A DNA stretch of 14,322 bases from an uncultured Bacillota bacterium (GTDB lineage Bacteria > Bacillota_I > Bacilli_A > RFN20 > CAG-449): contig CAJKZK010000040.1 in the NCBI GenBank assembly GCA_905204225.1, positions 1 to 14,322 on the forward strand, given 5' to 3'. Made by a program: the position numbers and the translations under genes. Below, piece after piece: positions 8,001-14,322 of the stretch; within the stretch, counting starts at the first letter, position 1, and every line of letters starts with the position of its first letter. Under the pieces are notes generated by a model. That model searched no databases and was not told where the DNA came from. It worked only from the letters and a program-made list of their open reading frames with translations.

Positions 8001-8012
8001 GAGGAGGAATAA
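5001..8012 (+). CDS. Membrane-anchored GH3 glycoside hydrolase with swapped domain order
   Basis: This 1003-residue protein is a family 3 glycoside hydrolase, probably a beta-glycosidase acting outside the membrane. Domain order is unusual: the alpha/beta sandwich comes first (from LEGATLLKNDN, about 80-400), then a fibronectin-III-like domain (about 415-520), a linker, and the TIM-barrel last (about 660-945). This swapped order is known from Ruminococcus albus-type GH3 enzymes. The expected nucleophile is D884 in GYVDTDW. K805-H806 and GRNWEYFSED are the family's substrate-site signatures. E214 in CHENNDLP aligns with the acid/base glutamate of GEGADLP in relatives (inference). The usual DGP at the -1 subsite reads DSM (D706), which is odd. 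Membrane segments at about 17-38 and 970-996, with lysine-rich ends, predict both termini inside and the enzyme outside. A perfect AAGGAGG precedes the start. The final codons (KKKEEE) double as the next gene's Shine-Dalgarno. The exact sugar is not predictable. Confidence 0.92.
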   Translation: MKENKFFTKLYGNVTKGWIINRVICSIVMIALIVAVNIGNSVADTFALQLTAYLCPPIVDNSAVDKAQAAASELAKEVELEGATLLKNDNVLPLSKTDDKKVNVFGYGSVDWVYGGIGNGCSGQVRPENDDINSAVDLIKSLKRYGISTNAEIQDFYKSWCEPVNLIKNPNEIDRTTARLLREPSMDKYSSDLLSRAKEYSSTAIAVISRVCHENNDLPNYQEKGGPGQVTDYSRHYLEISTEEEEMLKYLGDNYEKVIVVINTGNMMELSFMDTIKGLDACVYVGTTGTQAAISIPSLLYGDTPFSGKLADTIPYSFDYSPAVYSSWFEKNGYTNTPDSGGGVDYVEGIYVGYKWFETADHEGVYNNVDNTSLYGEDAKGYDGIVQYPFGYGLSYTTFDWKIIKTEPEINTSINENTKFKIDVEVTNTGDKAGKDVVEAYVTLPYTKGGIEKSYVSLVGFNKTELLAPNTSQTISIEIDAYDFLSYDCYDKNNNDFAGYELEAGDYQIKLMTDSHNIKKINNEDAILTYKVDETIKCPTDKYTGAEVKNLFTGDDAIDGFSIDGIESDYNANIPFMSRNDFAEGYNIPVMTDEVKKRALSEGAKEAWLYTSDAASKYDNATVDEFGEEINLEKPLWGASTSLKLADSAGIPTELGYQLGKDYNDEKWEEVLNQVKYDEAIGLVNNANSGNKAISSVGKPRLYCYDSMIQIKGFAGKPRGTGNPSTTILAMSFNKKLIYNYATNFANEMKALGVQGVFGPGVNLHRSPFGGRNWEYFSEDTYLTTVLGCTIVRGLQNYGCSVEMKHFALNECESWRYACATWLSEQTLRETYLRPFQRAVQEENMTGIMSAFNRIGARWVGGSFGLMTGVLRKEWGFNGYVDTDWTTGIKGTIDEQLRAGGDLGMACSLGQSITYDYSQANTTARFQHQLRLAVKHVLYSWLQSKYQASIYVPSEEEEITTSFSINTWQWWQPAIIGINCAVYFGCAIWLICLFMPGKKKEEE

Positions 8013-8013
8013 T

Positions 8014-11000
8014 ATGAAAAAATTATTATTAACTAAACGTATTTTGTTAATTTCTCTTAGTTCTGCATGTGCAGTAACAATTGGTGCAGTTTTTCTTACT
8101 TCTTATATTTCTTGGTCAAATTATTATAAAGAAATGATTGAGAAAAAGGAACAATTCGACAAAGAAAATGAACCAGAAGTAACTATTATGACTGGTATCA
8201 GTGTTAAAGTAAAAGATGGTGTTGGCTTTTTTAAAAATGGTAGAGCTGATGCAAGCAAATCTAATTTTATTGTTGAAGGAAATTATACTATTGGTAATAC
8301 TGTTAATCAAAGAGAATATACTGAGGAATTAACAGGTAATGAATATAATTTAACTGTTCCTAGTGATTTTACTGAAAATGGTGGAGATTTAGTCTTTAAT
8401 TACACTAAAACAGAAGTCAAAAAAAATGAAAATGGTGAAGTAATTAAAGATGAAGAAGGAAAAGATGTATATGAAACTATTTATGATTTCACAGAGACTC
8501 TTTCTATTGATTTATTGGATGTTAAATTAGATCATTTACAAATAACACAAAATCCTTATATTGTTTGTTATACTGAAGGTGATAAATTTAACATTGAAGG
8601 TTTAAAAGTAGATGCTATTTATAATGATGGTACAAAGATTGATGATTTAAATAATTCATTATTATCTTATTCAAAAGAAAAATTATCTTTAGATACATCA
8701 TCATTTAAAGTAGATTATAAATATGGTGAAAATGAAGATGAAATAATTTCTTGTTATGTACCTATTAAAGTAATGTCAAAAGACGAATTTAGTAATGGAC
8801 AATTAGAAAATTTAGTTGTTTTTAGTGATACATCTATTGAAGAAGGAAAAGATATTAATAGTTTTAAACCAACAGTATATGGTAATTATTCTAGTGGTAA
8901 TTATTTATTATTAGATGAAAGTAAATATACTTTATCTGGGCTTAAAGGTGTAGCTGAATTTGGTAAAAAATATAATGTTACTATTACATCTAAAGAAAAT
9001 AGTGATATTTCAACTAGAATTAAATTAATAACTATTAAAAATATTTTCGCTAATGATGCTTCTATTAAAGGAGCTACAAAATATGATAATTATGTTAAAG
9101 ATTTTGATAGTGGAGATTATATTGAATTCAAATATAATTCTAAAGAAGCAACAAACGCTAATTTATCTTTAAAAATGTCTAATGGATATCTTAATTATGA
9201 AAATGGTAAATTCTATGCTAATAATATAGATTTTAATGATTTTGCTTATTTGTCTATTAATGGAAAAATAAGAGATACTAATTATACGTTTAATAATGTT
9301 GGACCATTTGATTATATGTCTGAAGCGTATAATAGTTACCAAAATATTAATTTAGGAATGTTTCAATTAAATGAAGGGGATAATTTAATTAGAATTTCTT
9401 TTAAAGATAGTAATTTAGATTTAAAATCTGCTTTTGATAATTATGTAGCAGGTGCTATAGAAAAATTAGAAATATCTGCTTCTAATAATGAACAATATTC
9501 TTCACTTGGGGAATATGTAAATGCTGGAAATAATGATTATATTGTTACAAAAGAAAAAGAATGGGCTAATGATATAAATGGAAAATCAATAAGCTGGATT
9601 TATGCTTCATGCACTGATGATGAATATATTTATTATTATGTTTTATTTGAACCAGGAACTGCAGCTAATATTGGTAAAGAATCAGCAAGTATTGTTAAAT
9701 ATAATCCTTATAGTCATACTGTTGAAGGTTATTCTGCTCCTATGATTTTCTCTGGAGAAACAATTACTCCAATGTTTGTTAAAGATAATTTTATTTACGT
9801 AATGTCAAATGAAGGTGTATTTATGAGATTACCAACTTCATTTACTGGAAATGGTACTGCTAAAGTTGAATTTATACCAAATATGATTTTCAAAGGTATT
9901 GATAATAAAAATATTAAATCAATGTATTTTAATCATAAAACAAGAAAATATGTTGTCGCATTTGATAATAGTGTAGGTATATTTAATGCTTCATTTGAAC
10001 AAGAAAATTTGTTTGGTAAATTTAGAAATTCTTATTCAGCAAAAAATAATAAAGGTAATAATAGTACAGTAGTATTTAGCAAATTAACTGGTGATGATAA
10101 TTATATTTATGCTTTGTATAAAGCTAATGGAGTTATTTCTCCTGCTATTAGTATTTATGATTATGAAGGTAATTTAATTAAAGATATTCAACCTATTAAT
10201 ACTCAAGAAATAATGGGATTTGATTCTTTAGATAATTGTAACGTACAATCTATTGTTTCTTTAGATGATAATATTTATTTCACAGTTTTAAGATGGTCTA
10301 AAGGAAACAATTCAAGTATATACAAAGTGGCACCTATTGGAAAAGGTAATCAAACTACACAAGTAAATTATGATTTATATGAATATATCTCTACTTGTGA
10401 AAACAAAGGAAAAACACCTATATATAATAAAACAATGGTATCAGGATCTCAAATTAATGATACTTATCAATACGCTCATGGTATATGTAGTGATAATGAA
10501 TATATTTATTTATCAAGTAATAATCCTCAAGGTGAAACATTTATTACTAAAATAGACGCGAATACAGGTAAATTTATTGGAAAAACAAATTCTTTTGTTC
10601 GTACTTCTACTTGGTCTAACGGAGATTATTTAATGTATAAAGATGGATATATATATTTATTTACCTTTAATAATATAGTTAAAAGAGTAAAAGCAAACAC
10701 TATTACTGATTCAAATACTCCAAATTTAGAAGATTATGAAATGAATATTGAAGGAATTAATGGTAATAAAACTGCAGGTACATATAATGCGACAGTTAAT
10801 AAAATGGCTATTAATGCTGGTGGTAAATTATATATAGTAGGTGGAAAATCATTAAAAGTAGAAAATAGTGTATCATGTTCGGGTAAGTTAGGCATTGCTA
10901 GTGATGCAAATTATATTTATGCTTTTAAAGAAAAATCAAATGCTTATGGAACTGCTAAATTTAGTGTTTATGACTGGTCTGGAAATCTTGTTAAAGATGA

Positions 11001-11145
11001 TGTACTAGTAGAAAATTTAATTACAGAACAAAATAATAATAATGTTCAAGGTATGACTATTGTAAATGGTGTTTGTACTTTCTTAGTATGTCGTTGGAAT
11101 GCTAGACCACAACTTATTAAAACAACATTTGATACAACAATATAA
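8014..11145 (+). CDS. Membrane-anchored surface protein with Ig-like domains and two propeller-like modules
   Basis: This 1043-residue protein has a hydrophobic segment at about 8-32 after a lysine-rich start and no obvious cleavage site, so it is probably anchored with the rest outside. Residues about 50-165 look like a beta-rich domain. Residues about 172-250 (LQITQNPYIVCYTEGDKFN, then GLKVDAIYNDGT) resemble a bacterial Ig-like group 3 domain, and about 263-345 may be a second. Residues about 350-490 form a beta-sandwich-like region ending NLGMFQLNEGDNLIRISF, which recalls carbohydrate-binding modules (inference). Two copies of a shared module follow, 496-784 and 785-1043. They carry the recurring signatures DDEYIYYY or DNEYIYLS, YIYALY or YIYAFK, and YDYEGN or YDWSGN. 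It starts one base after the GH3 stop, with AGGAGGAGGA supplied by the GH3 3' end, so the two are co-expressed. Substrate binding or presentation for the hydrolase is the likeliest role; no catalytic motif is seen. Confidence 0.8.
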   Translation: MKKLLLTKRILLISLSSACAVTIGAVFLTSYISWSNYYKEMIEKKEQFDKENEPEVTIMTGISVKVKDGVGFFKNGRADASKSNFIVEGNYTIGNTVNQREYTEELTGNEYNLTVPSDFTENGGDLVFNYTKTEVKKNENGEVIKDEEGKDVYETIYDFTETLSIDLLDVKLDHLQITQNPYIVCYTEGDKFNIEGLKVDAIYNDGTKIDDLNNSLLSYSKEKLSLDTSSFKVDYKYGENEDEIISCYVPIKVMSKDEFSNGQLENLVVFSDTSIEEGKDINSFKPTVYGNYSSGNYLLLDESKYTLSGLKGVAEFGKKYNVTITSKENSDISTRIKLITIKNIFANDASIKGATKYDNYVKDFDSGDYIEFKYNSKEATNANLSLKMSNGYLNYENGKFYANNIDFNDFAYLSINGKIRDTNYTFNNVGPFDYMSEAYNSYQNINLGMFQLNEGDNLIRISFKDSNLDLKSAFDNYVAGAIEKLEISASNNEQYSSLGEYVNAGNNDYIVTKEKEWANDINGKSISWIYASCTDDEYIYYYVLFEPGTAANIGKESASIVKYNPYSHTVEGYSAPMIFSGETITPMFVKDNFIYVMSNEGVFMRLPTSFTGNGTAKVEFIPNMIFKGIDNKNIKSMYFNHKTRKYVVAFDNSVGIFNASFEQENLFGKFRNSYSAKNNKGNNSTVVFSKLTGDDNYIYALYKANGVISPAISIYDYEGNLIKDIQPINTQEIMGFDSLDNCNVQSIVSLDDNIYFTVLRWSKGNNSSIYKVAPIGKGNQTTQVNYDLYEYISTCENKGKTPIYNKTMVSGSQINDTYQYAHGICSDNEYIYLSSNNPQGETFITKIDANTGKFIGKTNSFVRTSTWSNGDYLMYKDGYIYLFTFNNIVKRVKANTITDSNTPNLEDYEMNIEGINGNKTAGTYNATVNKMAINAGGKLYIVGGKSLKVENSVSCSGKLGIASDANYIYAFKEKSNAYGTAKFSVYDWSGNLVKDDVLVENLITEQNNNNVQGMTIVNGVCTFLVCRWNARPQLIKTTFDTTI

Positions 11146-11168
11146 AATAAAAACTTATAAAATTATAT

Positions 11169-11196
11169 AGAGTTGTTACATTATTGTGACAACTCT
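11169..11196 (+). terminator. Strong intercistronic hairpin with short T tail
   Basis: AGAGTTGTTACA (11169-11180) pairs with TGTGACAACTCT (11185-11196): a 12-bp stem with one G-U pair and a TTAT tetraloop. Only three T residues in a row (11196-11198) follow, so it is a weak or partial terminator, or a stem-loop that protects or processes the transcript. It ends seven bases before the AAAGGA ribosome site of the small gene, so it could also affect that gene's translation. Confidence 0.6.
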
Positions 11197-11213
11197 TTAA
11201 AGAAAGGAAATTT

Positions 11214-11345
11214 ATGAAAAGTTATATAAAACCAAATATTAATATAAAAGATATATTAATTGAAGATATTATGAGCACATCATCAAATATTACAAAAGAT
11301 AATGGTATTTATGATATAGGTACCACACCAAATGAAGAATTATAA
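11214..11345 (+). CDS. Small 43-residue peptide with KPNI/EDI motif, function unknown
   Basis: A 44-codon reading frame runs from ATG 11214 to TAA 11345. AAAGGA (11203-11208) lies five bases before the start, and the next gene's ATG is 12 bases after the stop, so this is a well-placed gene and not noise. The product begins MKSYIKPNINIKDIL, continues IEDIMSTSSN and ends with an acidic, Gly/Thr-containing tail TTPNEEL. It has no membrane segment, no cysteine and no signal peptide. From memory, short proteins starting K-x-Y-x-K-P-x-I and containing EDI or similar recur in gut bacteria, often unannotated, but I cannot name a family. Options are a precursor or signalling peptide, a small partner of the following secreted protein, or a translational-coupling leader. 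Nothing in the sequence decides between them. Confidence 0.65.
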   Translation: MKSYIKPNINIKDILIEDIMSTSSNITKDNGIYDIGTTPNEEL

Positions 11346-11357
11346 AGGGGGGATAAT

Positions 11358-13631
11358 ATGAAAAAATTATTAATTTTAAGTACATTAACATTATGTACAT
11401 TAGGTGGTTTAATAAATATAAATGCTAACCATGATAATGATTTAAAAGAAAGTACTACTGATTATTTTAACGAAAAAAGTGGAATAAAAAAATTAACTAT
11501 TCAAGAAATAGATAATAAACAATCAACATTTAATGCTTCTAAAATTTATGTTCAAACAGGTAATGATAATGAAGGTAATGAATATTTAAGATTTGCTACT
11601 GCTTTGAGGGGTAATTTCTCTAATGTAAAATACACTAGAATAATGAATGGTAAAGACAATAATGATGCAATTGTAGAAACAGTTTATAAAGGAATTTCTA
11701 CTACTAATAATGGAGAAACTATTTCAAGTTATTCAAATGGAGAATCATTATTTAATTATGATATAACAAGTACAAAAGATTATTATTGGGCATGTTATAC
11801 AATTAAATATACTGCTGAATCAACATTCAAAGATACTGATATTACAATTAATTTGAATGTAGATAATAAATATTATGATACAAGAACTATTAGTTTAAAT
11901 GATGCTAAAACAACCACTGCTATTAATACTAATAATGTTCAAAATTGTTTTTTAAATAAAACGTTAGATTTTGATGTTAAAACACTTAATTTTGGTGAAA
12001 ATAAAACAATATCTGGTTATTTGCAAGGATTAACAACTGATGGTAATGTTATTTATTTATCTGTTACAAATCAATCAAATAGTTCTGCAACAATAATGAG
12101 ATATAATCCCTTAACTCAAAAAGCACCAACGACAATAAAATCAAATATTAATTTAAAAACAACATCAAGTAATATAAGTGATGGTGGATTTATCAAATAT
12201 TATAATAATAAAATATTTATTGTTTCAAATAATGGAATAATTCAATCGTTAGATTTACAAACTAATGAATTAGAAGATGTATCATTTAGTGGTTTAGAAA
12301 CAAATCAAACGATTAAAGATATTGGATATAATGAAGTTTTAAATCAATATTTTGCTTTAGTTGATACTGTAACTACAACTACTACAAAAAATGAAGATGG
12401 TACTGATAAAGTGACAACAAATCACTCATATACAATAAAATTCTTCAATCAAGATAAATATCTATTAAATAAGTCTTTTAATGTTAAAAGTTGGTATTGG
12501 ATTGAAGAAGCAAAAGCATCGTTAAATGTTAAAAAAATTCAAGCAACAAATGAATATATTTATGCATTATATAATATTAATTATCAAAAGAAACTTGGGG
12601 TAAGAATGTATGATTATAGTGGAAATATGGTAAAAGAATTTGTTATAGGAAATGATAATATTTTCGCTGGTACAACATCAAACTTTAATGTAAATAATTT
12701 AGTTATATTTAATAATAAATTTTATGTTTCATCTATTCATTGGAATCCAAATTATGGTGGATTAGATGAATTAACATTCAAAGATGAAACAATTAATTTA
12801 ACGACTGATTTTGTTTATAATACAGAAAAATCTTCTTTAGGTGAATATGTTGAAATAAATAAGAATAGTGGTAAAGAAAATACTTTTGATGGATATAGAT
12901 ACACAACAAAAAAATATTCTGGATTAGTTCAAGGTGTTGTAACTCATGGAGATTATGTATATTATAGCTACACAAATGATTCAACCAATAAAGCAACAAC
13001 TATTGTACGCAACAATCCATTTACTAATGATTGGAAAGCTGGTACTTCAACAATTAATTTAGGAAGAGACAATATTACTTCAGACAGTGAAAAATATGAT
13101 GATGCAGGAAGAATATTATTCTATAATGATCAATTATGGGTTGTTAAATATAAAAGTAAAGAATTAATTGGTGTTGATAAAGATACACTTGTTGCAAATG
13201 GTAAAACATTACCATTTGATAAATTATCAACAAATATTAAAGATGCAAAATTTAATGAATTTAATAATATGTTTGTCATTTATGGAACGGATAATAATAT
13301 TTATTATTTTGATACCAATCTTAATTTAATTGAAAAAACTAAAATGAATATAACTGGAACAACAATTCATGTTGATGATAATTATATTTATGTATCTAAT
13401 AAGACAACTGGAAAACAATATTTAACTACAACAATATATAGTTATAGTGGTGAAAAAATAAGTTCTTTAAATATTGGTAGTGATAAAATTGGTGATACAA
13501 CACAGACATTGAAAAATGATGGATATAATATTCAAGCATTTACTGAATATAAAGGTATGCTTATATTAGTTGGTTTAGGTTGGAAAGCCCCAATGGATGG
13601 TGGACAAATTTATTATTTAAATAAAAAATAA
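11358..13631 (+). CDS. Secreted surface protein with two propeller-like modules
   Basis: This 757-residue protein has a cleavable-looking signal peptide (MKKLLILSTLTLCTLGG..., likely cut near residue 23 after ANA or NANA). Residues about 40-195 form a beta-rich N-terminal domain (KIYVQTGNDNEGNEYLRFAT). Two tandem copies of the module seen in the previous large protein follow, at about 202-491 and 492-757. Each has a GLTTDGNVIYLS or GVVTHGDYVYYS segment, then RYNPLTQ or RNNPFTN, and a later YDYSGN or YSYSGE. The second copy begins SSLGEYV, exactly as in the 1043-residue protein. No cell-wall sorting signal, lipobox or C-terminal membrane segment is visible, so how it stays at the surface is unclear. 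It has a strong purine site AAAGGGGGGA (11344-11353) containing six consecutive G, rare here. It is likely translated with the 43-codon gene and ends at a good terminator. No catalytic residues are recognised. Confidence 0.78.
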   Translation: MKKLLILSTLTLCTLGGLININANHDNDLKESTTDYFNEKSGIKKLTIQEIDNKQSTFNASKIYVQTGNDNEGNEYLRFATALRGNFSNVKYTRIMNGKDNNDAIVETVYKGISTTNNGETISSYSNGESLFNYDITSTKDYYWACYTIKYTAESTFKDTDITINLNVDNKYYDTRTISLNDAKTTTAINTNNVQNCFLNKTLDFDVKTLNFGENKTISGYLQGLTTDGNVIYLSVTNQSNSSATIMRYNPLTQKAPTTIKSNINLKTTSSNISDGGFIKYYNNKIFIVSNNGIIQSLDLQTNELEDVSFSGLETNQTIKDIGYNEVLNQYFALVDTVTTTTTKNEDGTDKVTTNHSYTIKFFNQDKYLLNKSFNVKSWYWIEEAKASLNVKKIQATNEYIYALYNINYQKKLGVRMYDYSGNMVKEFVIGNDNIFAGTTSNFNVNNLVIFNNKFYVSSIHWNPNYGGLDELTFKDETINLTTDFVYNTEKSSLGEYVEINKNSGKENTFDGYRYTTKKYSGLVQGVVTHGDYVYYSYTNDSTNKATTIVRNNPFTNDWKAGTSTINLGRDNITSDSEKYDDAGRILFYNDQLWVVKYKSKELIGVDKDTLVANGKTLPFDKLSTNIKDAKFNEFNNMFVIYGTDNNIYYFDTNLNLIEKTKMNITGTTIHVDDNYIYVSNKTTGKQYLTTTIYSYSGEKISSLNIGSDKIGDTTQTLKNDGYNIQAFTEYKGMLILVGLGWKAPMDGGQIYYLNKK

Positions 13632-13656
13632 TATATAGTTAAAAGAATTAATAAAT

Positions 13657-13692
13657 AAAAGTTGTAAGCAATTAAAACTTACAACTTTTTTT
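13657..13692 (+). terminator. Rho-independent terminator after the secreted-protein gene
   Basis: AAAAGTTGTAAG (13657-13668) pairs perfectly with CTTACAACTTTT (13678-13689) across a nine-base loop, and seven T residues (13686-13692) follow. It ends the surface-protein transcript 26 bases after the stop codon. The A-rich 5' arm also gives partial function in the reverse direction. Confidence 0.9.
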
Positions 13693-13720
13693 CATGTCTA
13701 AAATAATATAATAAAAAACT

Positions 13721-13801
13721 TAAAAGGTGCAAACTAATATCTATAAAAATGCTCTAAAAGGTGTAAATTATTATATATAAAACATTGCTAAAAGGTGTAA
13801 A
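13721..13801. repeat. Three direct repeats TAAAAGGTGYAAA at exact 34-bp spacing
   Basis: The 13-mer TAAAAGGTG(C/T)AAA occurs at 13721-13733, 13755-13767 and 13789-13801, each start 34 bases from the next. Units 1 and 2 match at 25 of 34 positions over the full period; the third diverges after its first 14 bases. The period is not a multiple of three, so this is not a coding repeat. It could be a protein-binding array, a degenerating tandem duplication, or debris at a deletion point next to the broken gene. Confidence 0.75.
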
Positions 13802-13810
13802 TCATGATAA

Positions 13811-13966
13811 CAGGAAATATATTATATTAGTTCTATTTATGATGATTTAAGTGAAAGATTTAAATCAAAAGAATTAATAGAATGTATGCAAAGAAACGCT
13901 ACTAGAACTGGTGTAGATTGTAATGCAGATATTGAATTTGCTCTTAAAACTTTAAATGAAAAATAA
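13811..13966 (+). pseudogene. Orphan 3' fragment of an unidentified protein gene
   Basis: An open frame of 51 codons begins directly after an in-frame TAA (13808-13810) and ends at TAA 13964-13966, without a plausible start or Shine-Dalgarno. The only in-frame ATG is internal, leaving about 29 residues. Its composition looks like a real folded protein (SSIYDDLSERFKSKELIE, later GVDCNADIEFALKTL), unlike the low-complexity frames around it. A good terminator 27 bases downstream would be the original gene's own. I read it as the C-terminal end of a gene that lost its 5' part, with the 34-bp repeats at the break. I do not recognise the family. Confidence 0.5.
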
Positions 13967-13992
13967 TTATATTAATTAAATTTATAAATTTT

Positions 13993-14025
13993 AGTTTGAT
14001 GCAATAAAATGTGTCAAACTTTTTT
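13993..14025 (+). terminator. Rho-independent terminator
   Basis: AGTTTGATGCA (13993-14003) pairs with TGTGTCAAACT (14010-14020): seven perfect pairs, then two G-U and two Watson-Crick pairs, loop ATAAAA. A run of six T (14020-14025) follows. It lies downstream of the broken gene fragment and insulates the next gene. Confidence 0.85.
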
Positions 14026-14050
14026 AGACTGAAATGCATTAATTAAAGGT

Positions 14051-14099
14051 TATAATGTAAATTTGCTTTTAATATATATATATATATATATAATATAAT
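14051..14099 (+). promoter_or_regulatory. Candidate promoter boxes for the last gene
   Basis: Perfect TATAAT hexamers occur at 14051-14056, 14089-14094 and 14094-14099. TTGCTT at 14063-14068 could act as a -35 for the second, with a 20-base spacer made mostly of the AT tract; the first has no convincing -35. Which is used cannot be decided in DNA this AT-rich. No other gene is visible between the terminator ending at 14025 and ATG 14167. Confidence 0.35.
14072..14092. repeat. (AT)n dinucleotide tract of about ten repeats
   Basis: An uninterrupted AT dinucleotide run occupies 14072-14092, 75 bases upstream of the last gene. Tracts like this change length by slippage. It lies between a TTGCTT (14063-14068) and TATAAT (14089-14094) that could serve as promoter boxes. 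Confidence 0.8.
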
Positions 14100-14166
14100 T
14101 AATTTAAGAATAAGAACAAAATATAAGGAATATAAAAATTTATGAATTAAAGAAGGGAGATATTAT

Positions 14167-14322
14167 ATGAAAAAGATTTTAATGATTTGTTTGTATCCTA
14201 TCGCGGTTTTATTAGTTGTTTTTGCTTTTTTGCATTTTTCTTATATTATTAAATATGATAATGTAGATGTATTTATTATTGGGATGATTTTATTATTTTT
14301 ATCAATTGTTATATGTACTATA
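14167..14322 (+). CDS. N-terminal part of a small membrane protein (runs off the window)
   Basis: The reading frame starts at ATG 14167, preceded by AAGGGAGA (14153-14160), and stays open through the last base, giving 52 residues. Two hydrophobic segments are visible, about 4-27 (LMICLYPIAVLLVVFAFLHF) and about 35-52 (VFIIGMILLFLSIVICTI), joined by a short charged loop (KYDNVD). This suggests a multi-pass inner-membrane protein. The rest is missing, so no family can be assigned. It has its own upstream region after a terminator, so it belongs to a separate transcript from the surface-protein genes. Confidence 0.7.
   Translation, partial: MKKILMICLYPIAVLLVVFAFLHFSYIIKYDNVDVFIIGMILLFLSIVICTI

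Noticed and set aside
10370..10555. 61-codon frame inside the 1043-residue protein gene
   Set aside because: Out-of-frame shadow within a continuous, module-supported reading frame.
12793..12999. 68-codon minus-strand frame in the 757-residue protein gene
   Set aside because: Antisense to the second module; composition reflects the opposite strand of an Asn/Thr/Tyr-rich coding sequence.
13721..13822. 34-bp repeats as a CRISPR array
   Set aside because: The 13-mers are too short and there are no constant-length repeats of CRISPR size with unique spacers; similarity continues through the intervening bases of units 1 and 2, and no cas gene is nearby.
1..14322. Mycoplasma/Spiroplasma code (TGA = Trp)
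   Set aside because: TGA is used as a stop in the ATGA overlap of the ABC genes, and the large proteins use TGG for tryptophan without any internal TGA.

Overview
The window is very AT-rich DNA with dense, almost entirely plus-strand genes, purine-rich Shine-Dalgarno sites and T-tailed hairpin terminators. This points to a low-GC Gram-positive (Bacillota), plausibly an uncultured host-associated Bacilli/Erysipelotrichia-type lineage. The genetic code looks standard: the ABC ATPase gene ends in TGA inside a classic ATGA overlap, tryptophans are TGG, and no gene needs TGA read as Trp. The lineage is inferred from style and gene content, not from a marker gene.

Layout. (1) 12-2601: a compact gene run with an XRE regulator (apparently carrying an AbrB-like C-terminal domain), an ABC-2 exporter ATPase, its permease, and a YjjG-like HAD nucleotidase. 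(2) 2602-4880: an intergenic region with a 22-bp AT palindrome and a good sigma-A-type promoter, then a LytTR response regulator and an AgrC-like GHKL sensor kinase. (3) 4881-11145: a promoter region with a full match to the core CcpA cre consensus abutting an extended -10 box, followed by a two-gene unit. The first gene is a GH3 glycoside hydrolase with its two catalytic domains in swapped order and a membrane segment at each end. The second is a 1043-residue membrane-anchored protein with Ig-like and beta-sandwich regions and two copies of a propeller-like repeat module. (4) 11146-13692: a strong intercistronic hairpin, an overlooked 43-codon small gene, and a 757-residue secreted protein with two more copies of the same module, closed by a clear terminator. 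(5) 13693-14322: three 13-bp repeats at exactly 34-bp spacing, an orphan 3' gene remnant with its own terminator, an (AT)n tract, and the start of a small membrane protein that runs off the window.

How the parts may work together. Regions 3 and 4 look like a cell-surface glycan-handling locus. The GH3 enzyme is predicted to act outside the membrane, the two module proteins could bind or present substrate, and the cre-like site implies carbon-catabolite control. The adjacent LytTR/GHKL pair is of the peptide-sensing type, but no AgrB/AgrD pair is present, so its signal and targets are unknown. The least explained parts are the shared ~260-290-residue module (four copies in two proteins) and the 43-residue peptide encoded just upstream of one of them.
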